Assembly: GCA_936908745.1 (NCBI GenBank) | Contig: CAKZFX010000012.1 | Span: 178,986-242,985, forward strand | From: an uncultured Chitinophagaceae bacterium | GTDB taxonomy: Bacteria > Bacteroidota > Bacteroidia > Chitinophagales > Chitinophagaceae | DNA length: 64,000 bases | Direction: 5' to 3' | Shown: positions 8,382 to 16,036 of the stretch, one piece after another | Layout: the number at the start of each line of letters is the position of its first letter | Numbering within the stretch: position 1 is the stretch's first letter | Made by a program: the position numbers and the translations under genes | Notes under the pieces: generated by a model | What the model was told of the DNA's origin: nothing | The model's database searches: none | Seen by the model: the letters and a program-made list of their open reading frames with translations, nothing else

Positions 8382-10070
8382 TCAATATAATAACAAGGAT
8401 GCCCGGGTGGCGAAACCTGCCTGCCGGCAGGCAGGTTGGTAGAGCGAAAGCGATACAATTGTTATTATGAGAAATTGCCCAGGTGGCGAAATTGGTAGAC
8501 GCACTGTCTTCAGGTGGCAGCGTTCGCAAGGATGTGCTGGTTCGAATCCAGTCCTGGGCACCAAAGTGGACAAATCGAAAATTGGTTCGGTTTGTCCATT
8601 TTCATTTTGGCTGAAACCCTTGTCCATACTGTATATCAGCTGAACGGCTTCGTTCATTCTGGCGGTTCGATATTGAAATCCGTCAAAAACGAGTTTTTCG
8701 GGGAATATCGAACCAATGATTTCTCTTTTCCCCTTGTTATCTGATTTTTCATAGAGTTTATCCAAGCAGGTCAGATTAGTTAAAGCCTTATTCAGCAAAG
8801 GCTCTATGCTTTTACCTTCTTGTGATAACTCTATCAATTTTGATTCCAGCCCCGTGATTTTCTTTTCGTACTCTGATTTTATAGAGCGGTATTCTGAAGG
8901 CTCAATTTCATTTGATAAAAGCAGTTTACGGGCATTGGCAAGCTCTGTATTTGCCTTTTCCAATGCTTCTTTAACTTGTCTTAAATCTTCCCGTTGCGCC
9001 TTTGTCTGGGCTTTAAATTCCTCCTGCAAAACCACTTTATAAACTTCAGCCATGCCGGGTTTTGGAACTAACTTTTTAAGTTCACTTGAAAACAATTGAT
9101 TTGCATTTTCAGCCTTGAACCTGGCTCCACATGACGACGTACAATGGTAATAATAGTAACGTCCATTTCTGCCCTTGGAAGCACTACCTGTAAGTAACTT
9201 GCCGCATTTTGGACAAATGAGATAGCCCCTTAGTTGAAGCTCATCCATACTTCCAACTTTTGCCCGGTAGGTTCTTTTCTTGCCATTCAAATAATCCTGT
9301 ACATCGTAAAAAAGCGCTTCGGAAATAATGGGTTGATGTAAGCCTTGTACATGCCTTGATTCTTCTTCTTTATAACCTGACAAATAAATTCGACCACAAT
9401 AAACAGGATTACGCAACAGATTCCAAAAATTAGCTTTACAGCATTTAACGCCTTTTGAAAACGCTACTTTCATTATCTGCTCAACATTCAATTGACCTTC
9501 TGCCAAAGTATTAAAAACCCATTTCATGGTGCTGGCCTCTGGCTCAATTGGTGCAATATATTTTTTCCCATCTTCTGTTATTTTATTTGCGTAGCCTACT
9601 GGTGCAACTCCCATCCATCTGCCTTCTTTCTTTGCTTTTCTCATTCCAAGTAAAACATTCAATGCCCTGCGGTCATTTTCAACTTCGGGTGCTGCCAGAT
9701 AAAATGCAAGCATCAATTTATTTTCAGGAACTGCTAAATCTAAAGGTTGTTCAATTGCTTGTGGTTCCACACCCAGCTTGCGTAGAATATTTATCATCTG
9801 ATAAGCATCACCAGCATTACGGCTGAACCTGTCCCATTTAGAAAATAAAACAAAATCAACTGCATTTTTCTTCTTCTTTAAATCAAACAACAAACCATTC
9901 CACTTAGGACGGTTAAACGTCTTTGCAGAATGGTCTTCAAAAATTACTTGCCTGACTTTTATCTGGTTGTTTTCACAATACTTCCTTAAACGTTCTTCCT
10001 GGTCCCGCTGTGAGTATCCTTTGTCAGCCTGTTCATCTGTACTCACCCGGATGTATAAATCTGCTGTCAT
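8382..10070 (-). CDS. Large serine recombinase (ICE integrase)
   Basis: A 562-codon frame. Residues 1-150 form the resolvase catalytic domain with nucleophile S10 in YIRVSTDEQ and the arginine-rich FSKWDRFSRN segment. A recombinase domain follows (about 160-270), then a zinc ribbon (CPKCGKL near residue 285 with a second Cys pair in HCTSSCG) and a coiled coil of about 90 residues, the usual layout of large serine integrases. From about residue 503 the protein is the antisense of tRNA-Leu (RTGFEPAHPCERC) and host DNA including the PACRQAG palindrome. The last 60 residues are therefore not part of the element's own gene. The start codon overlaps the stop of the 46-codon gene upstream (ATGA). 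Confidence 0.93.
   Translation of the reverse strand: MTADLYIRVSTDEQADKGYSQRDQEERLRKYCENNQIKVRQVIFEDHSAKTFNRPKWNGLLFDLKKKKNAVDFVLFSKWDRFSRNAGDAYQMINILRKLGVEPQAIEQPLDLAVPENKLMLAFYLAAPEVENDRRALNVLLGMRKAKKEGRWMGVAPVGYANKITEDGKKYIAPIEPEASTMKWVFNTLAEGQLNVEQIMKVAFSKGVKCCKANFWNLLRNPVYCGRIYLSGYKEEESRHVQGLHQPIISEALFYDVQDYLNGKKRTYRAKVGSMDELQLRGYLICPKCGKLLTGSASKGRNGRYYYYHCTSSCGARFKAENANQLFSSELKKLVPKPGMAEVYKVVLQEEFKAQTKAQREDLRQVKEALEKANTELANARKLLLSNEIEPSEYRSIKSEYEKKITGLESKLIELSQEGKSIEPLLNKALTNLTCLDKLYEKSDNKGKREIIGSIFPEKLVFDGFQYRTARMNEAVQLIYSMDKGFSQNENGQTEPIFDLSTLVPRTGFEPAHPCERCHLKTVRLPISPPGQFLIITIVSLSLYQPACRQAGFATRASLLLY
8401..8449 (+). pseudogene. tRNA-Leu 5'-fragment interrupted by palindromic repeat
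   Basis: Bases 8401-8415 read GCCCGGGTGGCGAAA and 8436-8444 read TTGGTAGAG. Joined, they match the first 24 bases of the intact tRNA-Leu at 8477 with one mismatch in the acceptor stem until they diverge after TTGGTAGA. No anticodon arm, T arm or 3' acceptor strand follows, so it is not a working tRNA. A perfect palindrome sits in the D-loop position between the halves. It is probably a remnant of a second tRNA-Leu gene or of an earlier integration event. Confidence 0.6.
8414..8437. repeat. 24-bp perfect palindrome (Bacteroidota GC-rich repeat type)
   Basis: AACCTGCCTGCC followed directly by its reverse complement. Its GC-rich core CCTGCCTGCCGGCAGGCAGG is of a kind scattered through many Bacteroidota genomes and, when translated, gives the known PACRQAG-type peptide. 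It is the only copy in this window and lies on the host side, inside the tRNA-Leu fragment. Confidence 0.7.
8477..8563 (+). tRNA. tRNA-Leu (anticodon CAG)
   Basis: An 87-nt tRNA with acceptor stem GCCCAGG (8477-8483) and CCTGGGC (8553-8559), discriminator A and encoded CCA. It has a 3-bp D stem GCG/CGC, an anticodon stem CTGTC/GGCAG around loop TTCAGGT (anticodon CAG), a long variable arm typical of leucine, and a T arm GCTGG-TTCGAAT-CCAGT. The serine recombinase gene of the mobile element abuts and overlaps it in antisense, so the 3' part of this tRNA is the likely attachment site. Confidence 0.95.
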
Positions 10071-10207
10071 GTGCCTCTGTTTTGCGTTAATGATAACTTA
10101 GCAAATTTAAACATAAAGTCCAGTATGAGGACAGCTTGCTCCAATGAGATATGCACATTATGCCTCTTTAAAATTTCAATTACCTGTTCCGGTTTCACAC
10201 TTGCCAT
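10067..10207 (-). CDS. 46-residue protein coupled to the recombinase
   Basis: An unrecognised small protein beginning MASVKPEQVIEILKRH and ending TQNRGT, rich in helix-forming residues, with no cysteine or signal peptide. Two features support translation: a strong Shine-Dalgarno AGGAGG six bases before the ATG, rare in Bacteroidota, and the 4-nt ATGA overlap with the recombinase start. It could be a recombination directionality factor, a regulator, or only a leader cistron that sets recombinase translation. I do not recognise a family. Confidence 0.7.
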   Translation of the reverse strand: MASVKPEQVIEILKRHNVHISLEQAVLILDFMFKFAKLSLTQNRGT

Positions 10208-10240
10208 ATCACACCTCCTCTTATTGAAATTGGTTTATTA

Positions 10241-10540
10241 TTATGTTTTCATTTCTATATTTTTCAAGTGAATTACACTTGTCTCAAACTGATTGGAACA
10301 AGGTTCATAAATTATATAACCATATTCCTGTAGCTGGTTTATACATTTGTTGTAGGTCTGCCGGGCATTTATTTTGGCGGCCTTCATTATTAAAGTTCTC
10401 TCAATTTTTATTGGATTATTTCCACCAGAAATATTCCATTGCTGCAGTAACGCCATGTAAATGCTGATATGCGAAGCACCGATACGGGTATCGGTGGCCA
10501 TAGCAGCATAAAAGCCTGTTAGTGGTGGAAAGATGTCCAT
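10241..10540 (-). CDS. Small winged-helix-like protein of the ICE
   Basis: A 99-residue protein. The segment from about residue 24 to 75 (SHISIYMALLQQW, then TLIMKAAKINARQTYNKCINQLQEYGYI) has the pattern of a winged helix-turn-helix: a helix, a recognition-like helix with Ala-Lys-Ile-Asn, then QEYGYI leading into a wing. This resembles DnaD/replication-initiator-type or small regulator proteins common near Bacteroidota ICE integrases. It lies in the minus-strand run with the recombinase, 5 nt downstream of the 251-residue gene. A role in controlling excision or transfer is an inference. Confidence 0.7.
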   Translation of the reverse strand: MDIFPPLTGFYAAMATDTRIGASHISIYMALLQQWNISGGNNPIKIERTLIMKAAKINARQTYNKCINQLQEYGYIIYEPCSNQFETSVIHLKNIEMKT

Positions 10541-10545
10541 ACTGT

Positions 10546-11301
10546 TTAATCCTGGTTAACTCTGTTTCGTTTTCCTCTGCCTGCAATTCGCTTTTTCTTC
10601 AATAGTCCGCTGCTTGATGTACCATTAGATTCTTCTGGAATTGATTCATCACCACTATCAGATTGCTTTCTTTTAAGCTGCAATTGTTTTTCCATGTATT
10701 TATTTTGCAGAAAGCGATAGGCTTCATCTGTTGTAATTCCATTACCATCTTCAGCAATGTAAAACCGCTGGCTTACATCTGCTTTATTCTTAACAAGTGG
10801 GATTGAGCCAACTATTTCCTGATGCAAAGTACCTGCCCAAAACTTTTGTTTCAATGCAGATGCAATAATTTTTCCCGGTTCTGATTTTTCAAGTATTGAA
10901 AGGGTTTCAATTATACCCGAAATTCTCGATTCTGTTTCCCAGGTTGATTTGTCTTCAGCGTTCCATGACTTTTTATCATCAAGGTTGAATGCTTTTTTCC
11001 AGTCAATAGCTGCCATCTGTTTTTCTAATTCTGCAGGGTTTACGCCATCAATAGGCAAGGCTAAACCGTCATTTGCTTTTTGCAGCGTTACATCATAGTA
11101 TTGCAGCCGGTAGTTATCAGTTTTTTGTAACAGTTCAAAATACAAACTGAAAAGCATTACATCTTTTTCTTTAATCACCCTTTGAGGCAGATAAAAATTA
11201 GCAGGTTTAAAACAGATTCGTTTTAACAGCAAGCTACCTGCATCATGAAAGCCAAGCACCTCTAACTGCTTACTCAGCTCTGCTATATTCCGGATATTCA
11301 T
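10546..11301 (-). CDS. ICE protein of unknown function with basic C-terminal tail
   Basis: A 251-residue protein without signal peptide or membrane helix. It contains FYIAEDGNGITTDEAYRFL, which matches the FYLNKGKGVTAKEAYNLL segment of the 409-residue neighbour, so the two share a domain. The C-terminus is serine- and acid-rich, then strongly basic (SSGLLKKKRIAGRGKRNR). That tail resembles the tails of the 409-residue protein and the 1834-residue methylase-helicase. No enzymatic motif was recognised. It is cotranscribed with the genes on both sides. A cytosolic or transferred accessory of conjugation is a guess from context. Confidence 0.75.
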   Translation of the reverse strand: MNIRNIAELSKQLEVLGFHDAGSLLLKRICFKPANFYLPQRVIKEKDVMLFSLYFELLQKTDNYRLQYYDVTLQKANDGLALPIDGVNPAELEKQMAAIDWKKAFNLDDKKSWNAEDKSTWETESRISGIIETLSILEKSEPGKIIASALKQKFWAGTLHQEIVGSIPLVKNKADVSQRFYIAEDGNGITTDEAYRFLQNKYMEKQLQLKRKQSDSGDESIPEESNGTSSSGLLKKKRIAGRGKRNRVNQD

Positions 11302-11342
11302 TACACAGCATTTTATAATTAATAAAATGGTTTAGGGATGCA

Positions 11343-12572
11343 CTATGACACCCCTAAACCTTTCCCTTTACTTTCCCTTTTTTTAGGCAGCAGACTCTGT
11401 CCGTTCTTTTTCTCCAGCTTTTCCTTTTCAGCCTTCGGCTCCTGTTTCAATTCTTTTTTTTTATCAGTTTCCTGGCCTGCCTTTACTTCTTTACTGCCTT
11501 TATCAATGCCGGATTTGTATTGCTCCAGCGATTCTTTGGCAACCATCTTCATGTTTGAATCGTACATGGTAACTTTTTTGTACTGTGGGTCAGCTTCCAT
11601 AAACATTTTATGGCTGCTACCGTCTTTTTCAATAGTTACCGATTGCACATTTCCTTTTTCCAATGATTGCATCAGCGCCTTTGCTTTTTCGGGGTCGTTT
11701 AATTCTGCCACTGCAAATTTTTCAACCGCCGCTTTCAAATCATAGCCATAGTTTTCATGAAATTGCTTTACTTCATTATTGTTGTTCTTGTCTTTGTTTT
11801 CAAAGTCAAGCTGTATCCAGGCTTTATATGGCTGGCCTTCTTTAGTGGTAAGGTCTTTGTGAACAGCCCGGCCATCGAGCAGGTTGTAGGCTTCTTTTGC
11901 AGTTACTCCTTTCCCTTTGTTCAGGTAAAATGTTTGGTCATTTTTTTCGCCATTGCTTTTTTCCAATGAAGCATTGTAATTGTTGAAAAAATACATGTCC
12001 GTAGAATCAGACTTGCGGAAATTCAGCGTAGCCTCAAAAGGTTTCTTATTGATTTCCGCAGCAAATCGTAGTTGGAATTCTGCTTTACCTTCACCAAGAT
12101 TCCGTTCCAGTTCCCGGTACATGTTTTCGCCAAAGCCCATGTATTTGATGTTGTCTTTCAAATACTGAAGATTTTCGTTGTTCATAAAATTTGTTTTTAA
12201 TTGTTTATCGAATAGTAATAATTGCTGCGATTCAAAGTGGTCAATCAATGCGTCTGTAAAATCATTGCCATCTTTGTTATACAGACCATTTGCATCAGGG
12301 TCAGAATTTAGCTGGCGTTGGAGTTCTTCCCCGTATGGAATTTGATTTAAAATATCTTTTACTGAATCGAAATGAAGTACAGCGAACCTGTCACGGTCAC
12401 TTATATTGTTTTCTGCAAATTCAACAGCCTCATCCCTTGTCTTAAAAAAATGTACATCGCTTTTATCAATAAAATAAAGACTGTTGTTATAGGCCATGTA
12501 CTTTTCGCCTTTAGATACTGCAATGCTCACCAGGTCGAGTACTTCATCTGCTATGGGATGTTCTGTTATCAT
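11343..12572 (-). CDS. ICE protein of unknown function (EAYNLL domain, basic C-terminal tail)
   Basis: A 409-residue cytosolic-type protein. Its middle has MGFGENMYRELERNLGEGKAEF, then FYLNKGKGVTAKEAYNLL and GQPYKAWIQLDF, a pattern seen in proteins carried by Bacteroidota conjugative elements (DUF3945-like; not certain). Residues from about 350 on are lysine- and glutamate-rich, ending GQSLLPKKRESKGKGLGVS. That tail is nearly the same as the end of the methylase-helicase at 29110 (KSLLPKKKTEDVKVKGMRI). It starts 4 nt inside the end of traN (ATGA-type overlap), so it belongs to the tra operon. Confidence 0.8.
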   Translation of the reverse strand: MITEHPIADEVLDLVSIAVSKGEKYMAYNNSLYFIDKSDVHFFKTRDEAVEFAENNISDRDRFAVLHFDSVKDILNQIPYGEELQRQLNSDPDANGLYNKDGNDFTDALIDHFESQQLLLFDKQLKTNFMNNENLQYLKDNIKYMGFGENMYRELERNLGEGKAEFQLRFAAEINKKPFEATLNFRKSDSTDMYFFNNYNASLEKSNGEKNDQTFYLNKGKGVTAKEAYNLLDGRAVHKDLTTKEGQPYKAWIQLDFENKDKNNNNEVKQFHENYGYDLKAAVEKFAVAELNDPEKAKALMQSLEKGNVQSVTIEKDGSSHKMFMEADPQYKKVTMYDSNMKMVAKESLEQYKSGIDKGSKEVKAGQETDKKKELKQEPKAEKEKLEKKNGQSLLPKKRESKGKGLGVS

Positions 12573-13333
12573 TTCAAATCGGGCAATACCATTGACTTCA
12601 TGATAGCCTTATTATTTACTCTTAAAAGAAAATGCCTGCCGCCGTTCTTCTCGGTTATTTGAACCGCCAAATACTTTTTGTCAGGTATAGTAAATTTTTC
12701 CAAAGCCACAACAAAAGCTGTATTGCTATTGCCTTTTACCTTACTGTGATTACCCGTGATGTAAACAGGCTTCTGTTCCACTTCCTGCACTGCCGTTCTT
12801 TTACTTCTTTTTTTATCTTTAATAAAAAATCGAAGCAGGTCCACATCGTAATCAACCGTGCCATCATTTTTGATGTATAGCTGATAGTAAATGATATTGT
12901 CTTTAATGTAAATTCCCCTGATGCCTGCCTGCATGTTGTATTTCTTATCCTTTATTTTCTTTACTATGCGTTCATTATCCAATATCATATTGGCATAAGA
13001 ACTGATTGTAGCTGTTCTGTTTACGGGTAAATAATGCACCCACACAGCAGGCTTAGCATCATAATTAACTGTAAAGGCATATACGCTGCCATCATCTGTA
13101 ACAACACTTAAATTTGTTTCTGTAAAATCTTTTAATGCCGCTTTTACCAATAATATTTCAGGGGCTTCTTTTACCTGTTGTGCCAGTATAGAACTTGTTC
13201 CCCTGTCAACATGCTTAATGGCAAAAGGAAATACAAGGCTTGTTGTTTTATCTGTTGTAATATTCAGCTTTGTTTGTGCAAGACTAAACATGACTACAAG
13301 GCACCCACAAATCATACTCACTATTCTTTTCAT
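12569..13333 (-). CDS. traN: Conjugative transposon protein TraN
   Basis: A 254-residue protein with signal peptide (ending near MFSLAQ). It belongs to the DUF4138/TraN family found in Bacteroidota conjugative transposons, part of the outer part of the type IV secretion apparatus. Family-like segments are LVFPFAIKHVDRGT, the Q-rich KEAPEILLVKA and NMQAGIRGIYIKDNIIYYQLYIKN. It follows traM by 21 nt in the operon and overlaps the next gene by 4 nt. Its length is a little shorter than TraN of CTnDOT. Confidence 0.9.
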   Translation of the reverse strand: MKRIVSMICGCLVVMFSLAQTKLNITTDKTTSLVFPFAIKHVDRGTSSILAQQVKEAPEILLVKAALKDFTETNLSVVTDDGSVYAFTVNYDAKPAVWVHYLPVNRTATISSYANMILDNERIVKKIKDKKYNMQAGIRGIYIKDNIIYYQLYIKNDGTVDYDVDLLRFFIKDKKRSKRTAVQEVEQKPVYITGNHSKVKGNSNTAFVVALEKFTIPDKKYLAVQITEKNGGRHFLLRVNNKAIMKSMVLPDLK

Positions 13334-13354
13334 TGCTTTGCTATTTAATATCTA

Positions 13355-14641
13355 TTAATCGTTTTCAGTATTGTTATCTTTCAGTAGCACTTTATATCCT
13401 TCCTTTATAATCACTTTCACCTGCTTTACTTTTCGGCTCATCAAACTTTTTACTGTGTTGATTCCTGCCGCCGCCGCTTGAGCCTTTAAAGAAGGGTCAA
13501 GAGTGGTTAGTTCCATTAATTGCAAACTGTTATCGGCCGAATTCTTTGCAACATCCCGGCTGATGGAACCAGGGATGTAAATGCCGGGCAATCCATCCAT
13601 GTCGTACAGTTCTAACTTCACGGGGAACAGTTGATTTTTATAACGGATAGAATTTATTTCTGCTTCCAGCCTTTCATTATTCAGCGATGCTATGCCATTT
13701 ACAGGAGTTCCTTTCGGAATGAGTACCCCATTAATAAACACATCTGTAAATAAGCGTAATTGGATAACAGCACCATTTACTAATGATTGATTACTGCGAA
13801 CGACTGCTTCAATAGTAAAGCCCTCATTAGTTTCTTCTGCTTCTTTTGCGGCTCCTAAAAATTGAGTGCTGCTGTTTGCTTTTTTCTTTGTCGTATCTAT
13901 CAACGATATATCCGCCAGCCTGGGTGAAGTGTTTACGGCAAATACGACCTGCTTTTGCTGTAATGATTTTTCTTTAAGTTTATCTTTTACCCGTTGCGGA
14001 TGTTGTATGTCCAATATTTTTTCCAATGTGCCGTTTAGTTGCTGCATCTCGGGGTCGCCGGTGTTGGTTTTATCCATAGCTAACATCATGTTTTCAAGCC
14101 TGTGCACTTCATTTGAAAATTCATCACCCTGATTGGACAATGAAACCCCATTATTAAATGTGGCTTCTGTTTCAGGTTGCTTGTTGATTTCCTTTTGCAA
14201 CAATGCTAATTTCTGAAGCAGTTTTTGTTCAGGATTATTTGACGAAGTTTCATAAGGTGATGCATTGAGCCGCTGGTTGTATTTTGAAGCCGAGTTCTGT
14301 GTAAGTAGTTCCAATTCGTTTGCAGGACTAAAGCCTGTATCTTCTTTCTGTTGGTAATACGGGTCTGTCCGCATCCATTCTTCCATCTTAGCAGAATCTT
14401 TATCAGCTTTATCATAGAAGCTAAGCTTATCAGTCAGGTTTTCATCTTTCATTTTAGCATCAGGAAGATTTAGGTTCAAGCCTTTTTGCTCCTTTGCAAT
14501 AACAGGTTCATTACCTTTTCCGCCCCCTAATGCCCAAAAAGCCATTGTAAGAAATGGTATTACCAGTAGCGGTAACACCAGCATCATTTTTCTTTTTCGC
14601 AGGAAGGCCTGCGACCTTTGCACACTGGTCATACACTTCAT
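13355..14641 (-). CDS. traM: Conjugative transposon protein TraM
   Basis: A 428-residue inner-membrane-anchored protein. The family signature is an N-terminal QAFLRKRKMMLVLPLLVIPF transmembrane helix followed by FWALGGGKG, then a low-complexity periplasmic stretch and a C-terminal beta-rich domain (SNQSLVNGAVIQLRL, IPKGTPVNGIASLNNERL). The layout resembles VirB10-like proteins, which link inner and outer membrane parts of the transfer channel. It overlaps the upstream TraL-like gene by 4 nt. Confidence 0.93.
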   Translation of the reverse strand: MKCMTSVQRSQAFLRKRKMMLVLPLLVIPFLTMAFWALGGGKGNEPVIAKEQKGLNLNLPDAKMKDENLTDKLSFYDKADKDSAKMEEWMRTDPYYQQKEDTGFSPANELELLTQNSASKYNQRLNASPYETSSNNPEQKLLQKLALLQKEINKQPETEATFNNGVSLSNQGDEFSNEVHRLENMMLAMDKTNTGDPEMQQLNGTLEKILDIQHPQRVKDKLKEKSLQQKQVVFAVNTSPRLADISLIDTTKKKANSSTQFLGAAKEAEETNEGFTIEAVVRSNQSLVNGAVIQLRLFTDVFINGVLIPKGTPVNGIASLNNERLEAEINSIRYKNQLFPVKLELYDMDGLPGIYIPGSISRDVAKNSADNSLQLMELTTLDPSLKAQAAAAGINTVKSLMSRKVKQVKVIIKEGYKVLLKDNNTEND

Positions 14642-15135
14642 TTTTGTTTTTGTGATAAATAAATTTGTTCCAGCACCTGCACACTATCCATCAAACCCGG
14701 CCGGGCTTGCAGAATGCTGTCGTATTCATTCGTTCTGTTCAATTTTAAACTATCCATATATTTTCTAAAATCCTGTATTTGCAAATAGGTTTGTTCATCT
14801 ATAGTTGCCTCCGGCATTATGGTTTCATCTCCCGATTTATTAAAGTGCTTTGGAATATCCATTTGCTGTATCTCCAAAGCTTTCTGATTTCTTTCAGGGC
14901 TGAAAACACTGTTTACAATAAGATAAATACTGTAGCCACCTGCGGAAACACAGAAAAAAATCAGTATTAGCTTTAATCGTTTAAAATCTGTTTTCATAAA
15001 TATCCTGTTCATGTTTTCTGCAAATAGCTGTTGTACTTTAATGCCCACACTGGCAATTTTGCCAGCCACTTTATCAGACACGGCAGTTTTATCATCTGAC
15101 TGAACCTCTTTCTTTTTCTTTTTGAACAGCCACAT
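14638..15135 (-). CDS. TraL-position small membrane protein
   Basis: A 165-residue protein with a basic cytosolic start (MWLFKKKKKE), one transmembrane helix at about residues 55-75 (LILIFFCVSAGGYSIYLIV) and a periplasmic remainder with acidic helices. It sits exactly where traL lies in Bacteroidota transfer operons, between traK and traM, with a 1-nt gap to traK and a 4-nt overlap with traM. The sequence is longer than typical TraL, so the name is by position; the function is probably assembly of the channel. Confidence 0.7.
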   Translation of the reverse strand: MWLFKKKKKEVQSDDKTAVSDKVAGKIASVGIKVQQLFAENMNRIFMKTDFKRLKLILIFFCVSAGGYSIYLIVNSVFSPERNQKALEIQQMDIPKHFNKSGDETIMPEATIDEQTYLQIQDFRKYMDSLKLNRTNEYDSILQARPGLMDSVQVLEQIYLSQKQK

Positions 15136-15136
15136 A

Positions 15137-15757
15137 CTACCTGTTTTGAATGTTGATGTCAGTATTCTCCAGTGTCCGCCATTTTTCTATTAGAAACCCA
15201 TGTGAATTATTATCACTTCGGGATACATTTCTCAGGTATCCTTCGGTAATAAGATTCCTGGTTACAATGGTAGTGGGGCGAATAATTTTCTGTTCCCCTT
15301 TATATCTGAAATAAAATGGATATACATCTGTATTGATAATAATACTGTCCATGTTGATTTCCTGGCTGATGTTGCCCGATATAAGGTTTGAGTAATAGCC
15401 ATTCTCTTTCAAATTATCATATTGCTGCTTAGCAGAATTATCCGCCAGGTATAATGCTTTTGTAATGTTGGCCTGAATAACTTTGTCATCAGGGTCAAGA
15501 GAAAAGAAGAAATGATGAAACATTTTTACATGGTCTTTTGCTTCCACTGGGATATTATCTTTCCTGTCGGCTGCATAGGCTTCTAATGCCTTGCCGTTTG
15601 CCAGAATGAAAACTTTGTTCTGTGATTGAGAGGATAATTGATAACTCTTGTAAGCAATAAAAAGTGAAATGATAACACAGGCAGCTAAAAACGCCACGCT
15701 GAATAACCGGATATAACGGAAGGCAGTATCAATATTTTTTGTTTTTTGAAACATCAC
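15137..15757 (-). CDS. traK: Conjugative transposon protein TraK (VirB8-like)
   Basis: A 206-residue inner-membrane protein with a short cytosolic start, one membrane helix at about 17-37 and a periplasmic domain (RKDNIPVEAKDHVKMFHHFF, DPDDKVIQANITKALYLAD, RNLITEGYLRNVSRSDNNSHGF). This is the TraK pattern of Bacteroidota conjugative transposons, comparable to VirB8. It is now the first gene of its sub-operon, because the plus-strand defence block lies between it and traJ. A candidate regulatory motif is at 15821-15841 upstream. Confidence 0.93.
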   Translation of the reverse strand: MMFQKTKNIDTAFRYIRLFSVAFLAACVIISLFIAYKSYQLSSQSQNKVFILANGKALEAYAADRKDNIPVEAKDHVKMFHHFFFSLDPDDKVIQANITKALYLADNSAKQQYDNLKENGYYSNLISGNISQEINMDSIIINTDVYPFYFRYKGEQKIIRPTTIVTRNLITEGYLRNVSRSDNNSHGFLIEKWRTLENTDINIQNR

Positions 15758-15820
15758 TCACATTTTTCCAAACTCACAATTGTATATTCTGCAATTACTT
15801 TACCAAGAAGGAGAATGACA

Positions 15821-15841
15821 GGGTAAGTGAGGTAGGGCTAA
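15821..15841 (-). promoter_or_regulatory. Shared upstream motif (copy 1, before traK)
   Basis: Plus-strand GGTAAGTGAGGTAGGGCTA, a diverged copy of the motif found at 29083-29103 and 36038-36057. It lies 64 nt upstream of the traK start. A TTTGGAAA box follows on the minus strand near the gene start, but at a longer spacing than in the other two copies. Confidence 0.4.
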
Positions 15842-15890
15842 CTGGTGATTAGAATAAATAAATATACTTTTAGGAAGAGATTTCGTACTA

Positions 15891-15898
15891 TTACTTTG
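15891..15898 (+). promoter_or_regulatory. Possible -7 box for the kinase-helicase gene
   Basis: TTACTTTG matches TAnnTTTG at 5 of 6 fixed positions and is followed by C. It lies 138 nt before the ATG, which would place the hairpin at 15988-16011 in the 5' untranslated region. No clear -33 box was seen. Confidence 0.3.
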
Positions 15899-15987
15899 CT
15901 TATGTAGGTATTTGGGTGTTCATATGAAATTGAATAAGTTTAAGTTCGCATATAATCTATAAATTATAAGTCCGCCATGTATTACAT

Positions 15988-16011
15988 TACTGGAGATTCA
16001 CTTCTCCAGTA
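15988..16011 (+). promoter_or_regulatory. Perfect inverted repeat upstream of the defence operon
   Basis: TACTGGAGA, six bases, then TCTCCAGTA: a perfect 9-bp stem ending 25 nt before the start codon at 16037. There is no T-run, so it is more likely an operator or a 5'UTR hairpin controlling expression than a terminator. Confidence 0.5.
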
Positions 16012-16036
16012 CATCAATGCTTTTTATTTTTATTAA

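Noticed and set aside
8401..8449. A second working tRNA-Leu gene
   Set aside because: Only the acceptor 5' strand and part of the D arm are present; no anticodon arm, T arm or acceptor 3' strand follows.
8477..8563. C-terminal peptide RTGFEPAHPCERC of the recombinase as a protein domain
   Set aside because: It is the antisense translation of the tRNA-Leu gene, a well-known annotation artefact, and not a conserved domain.
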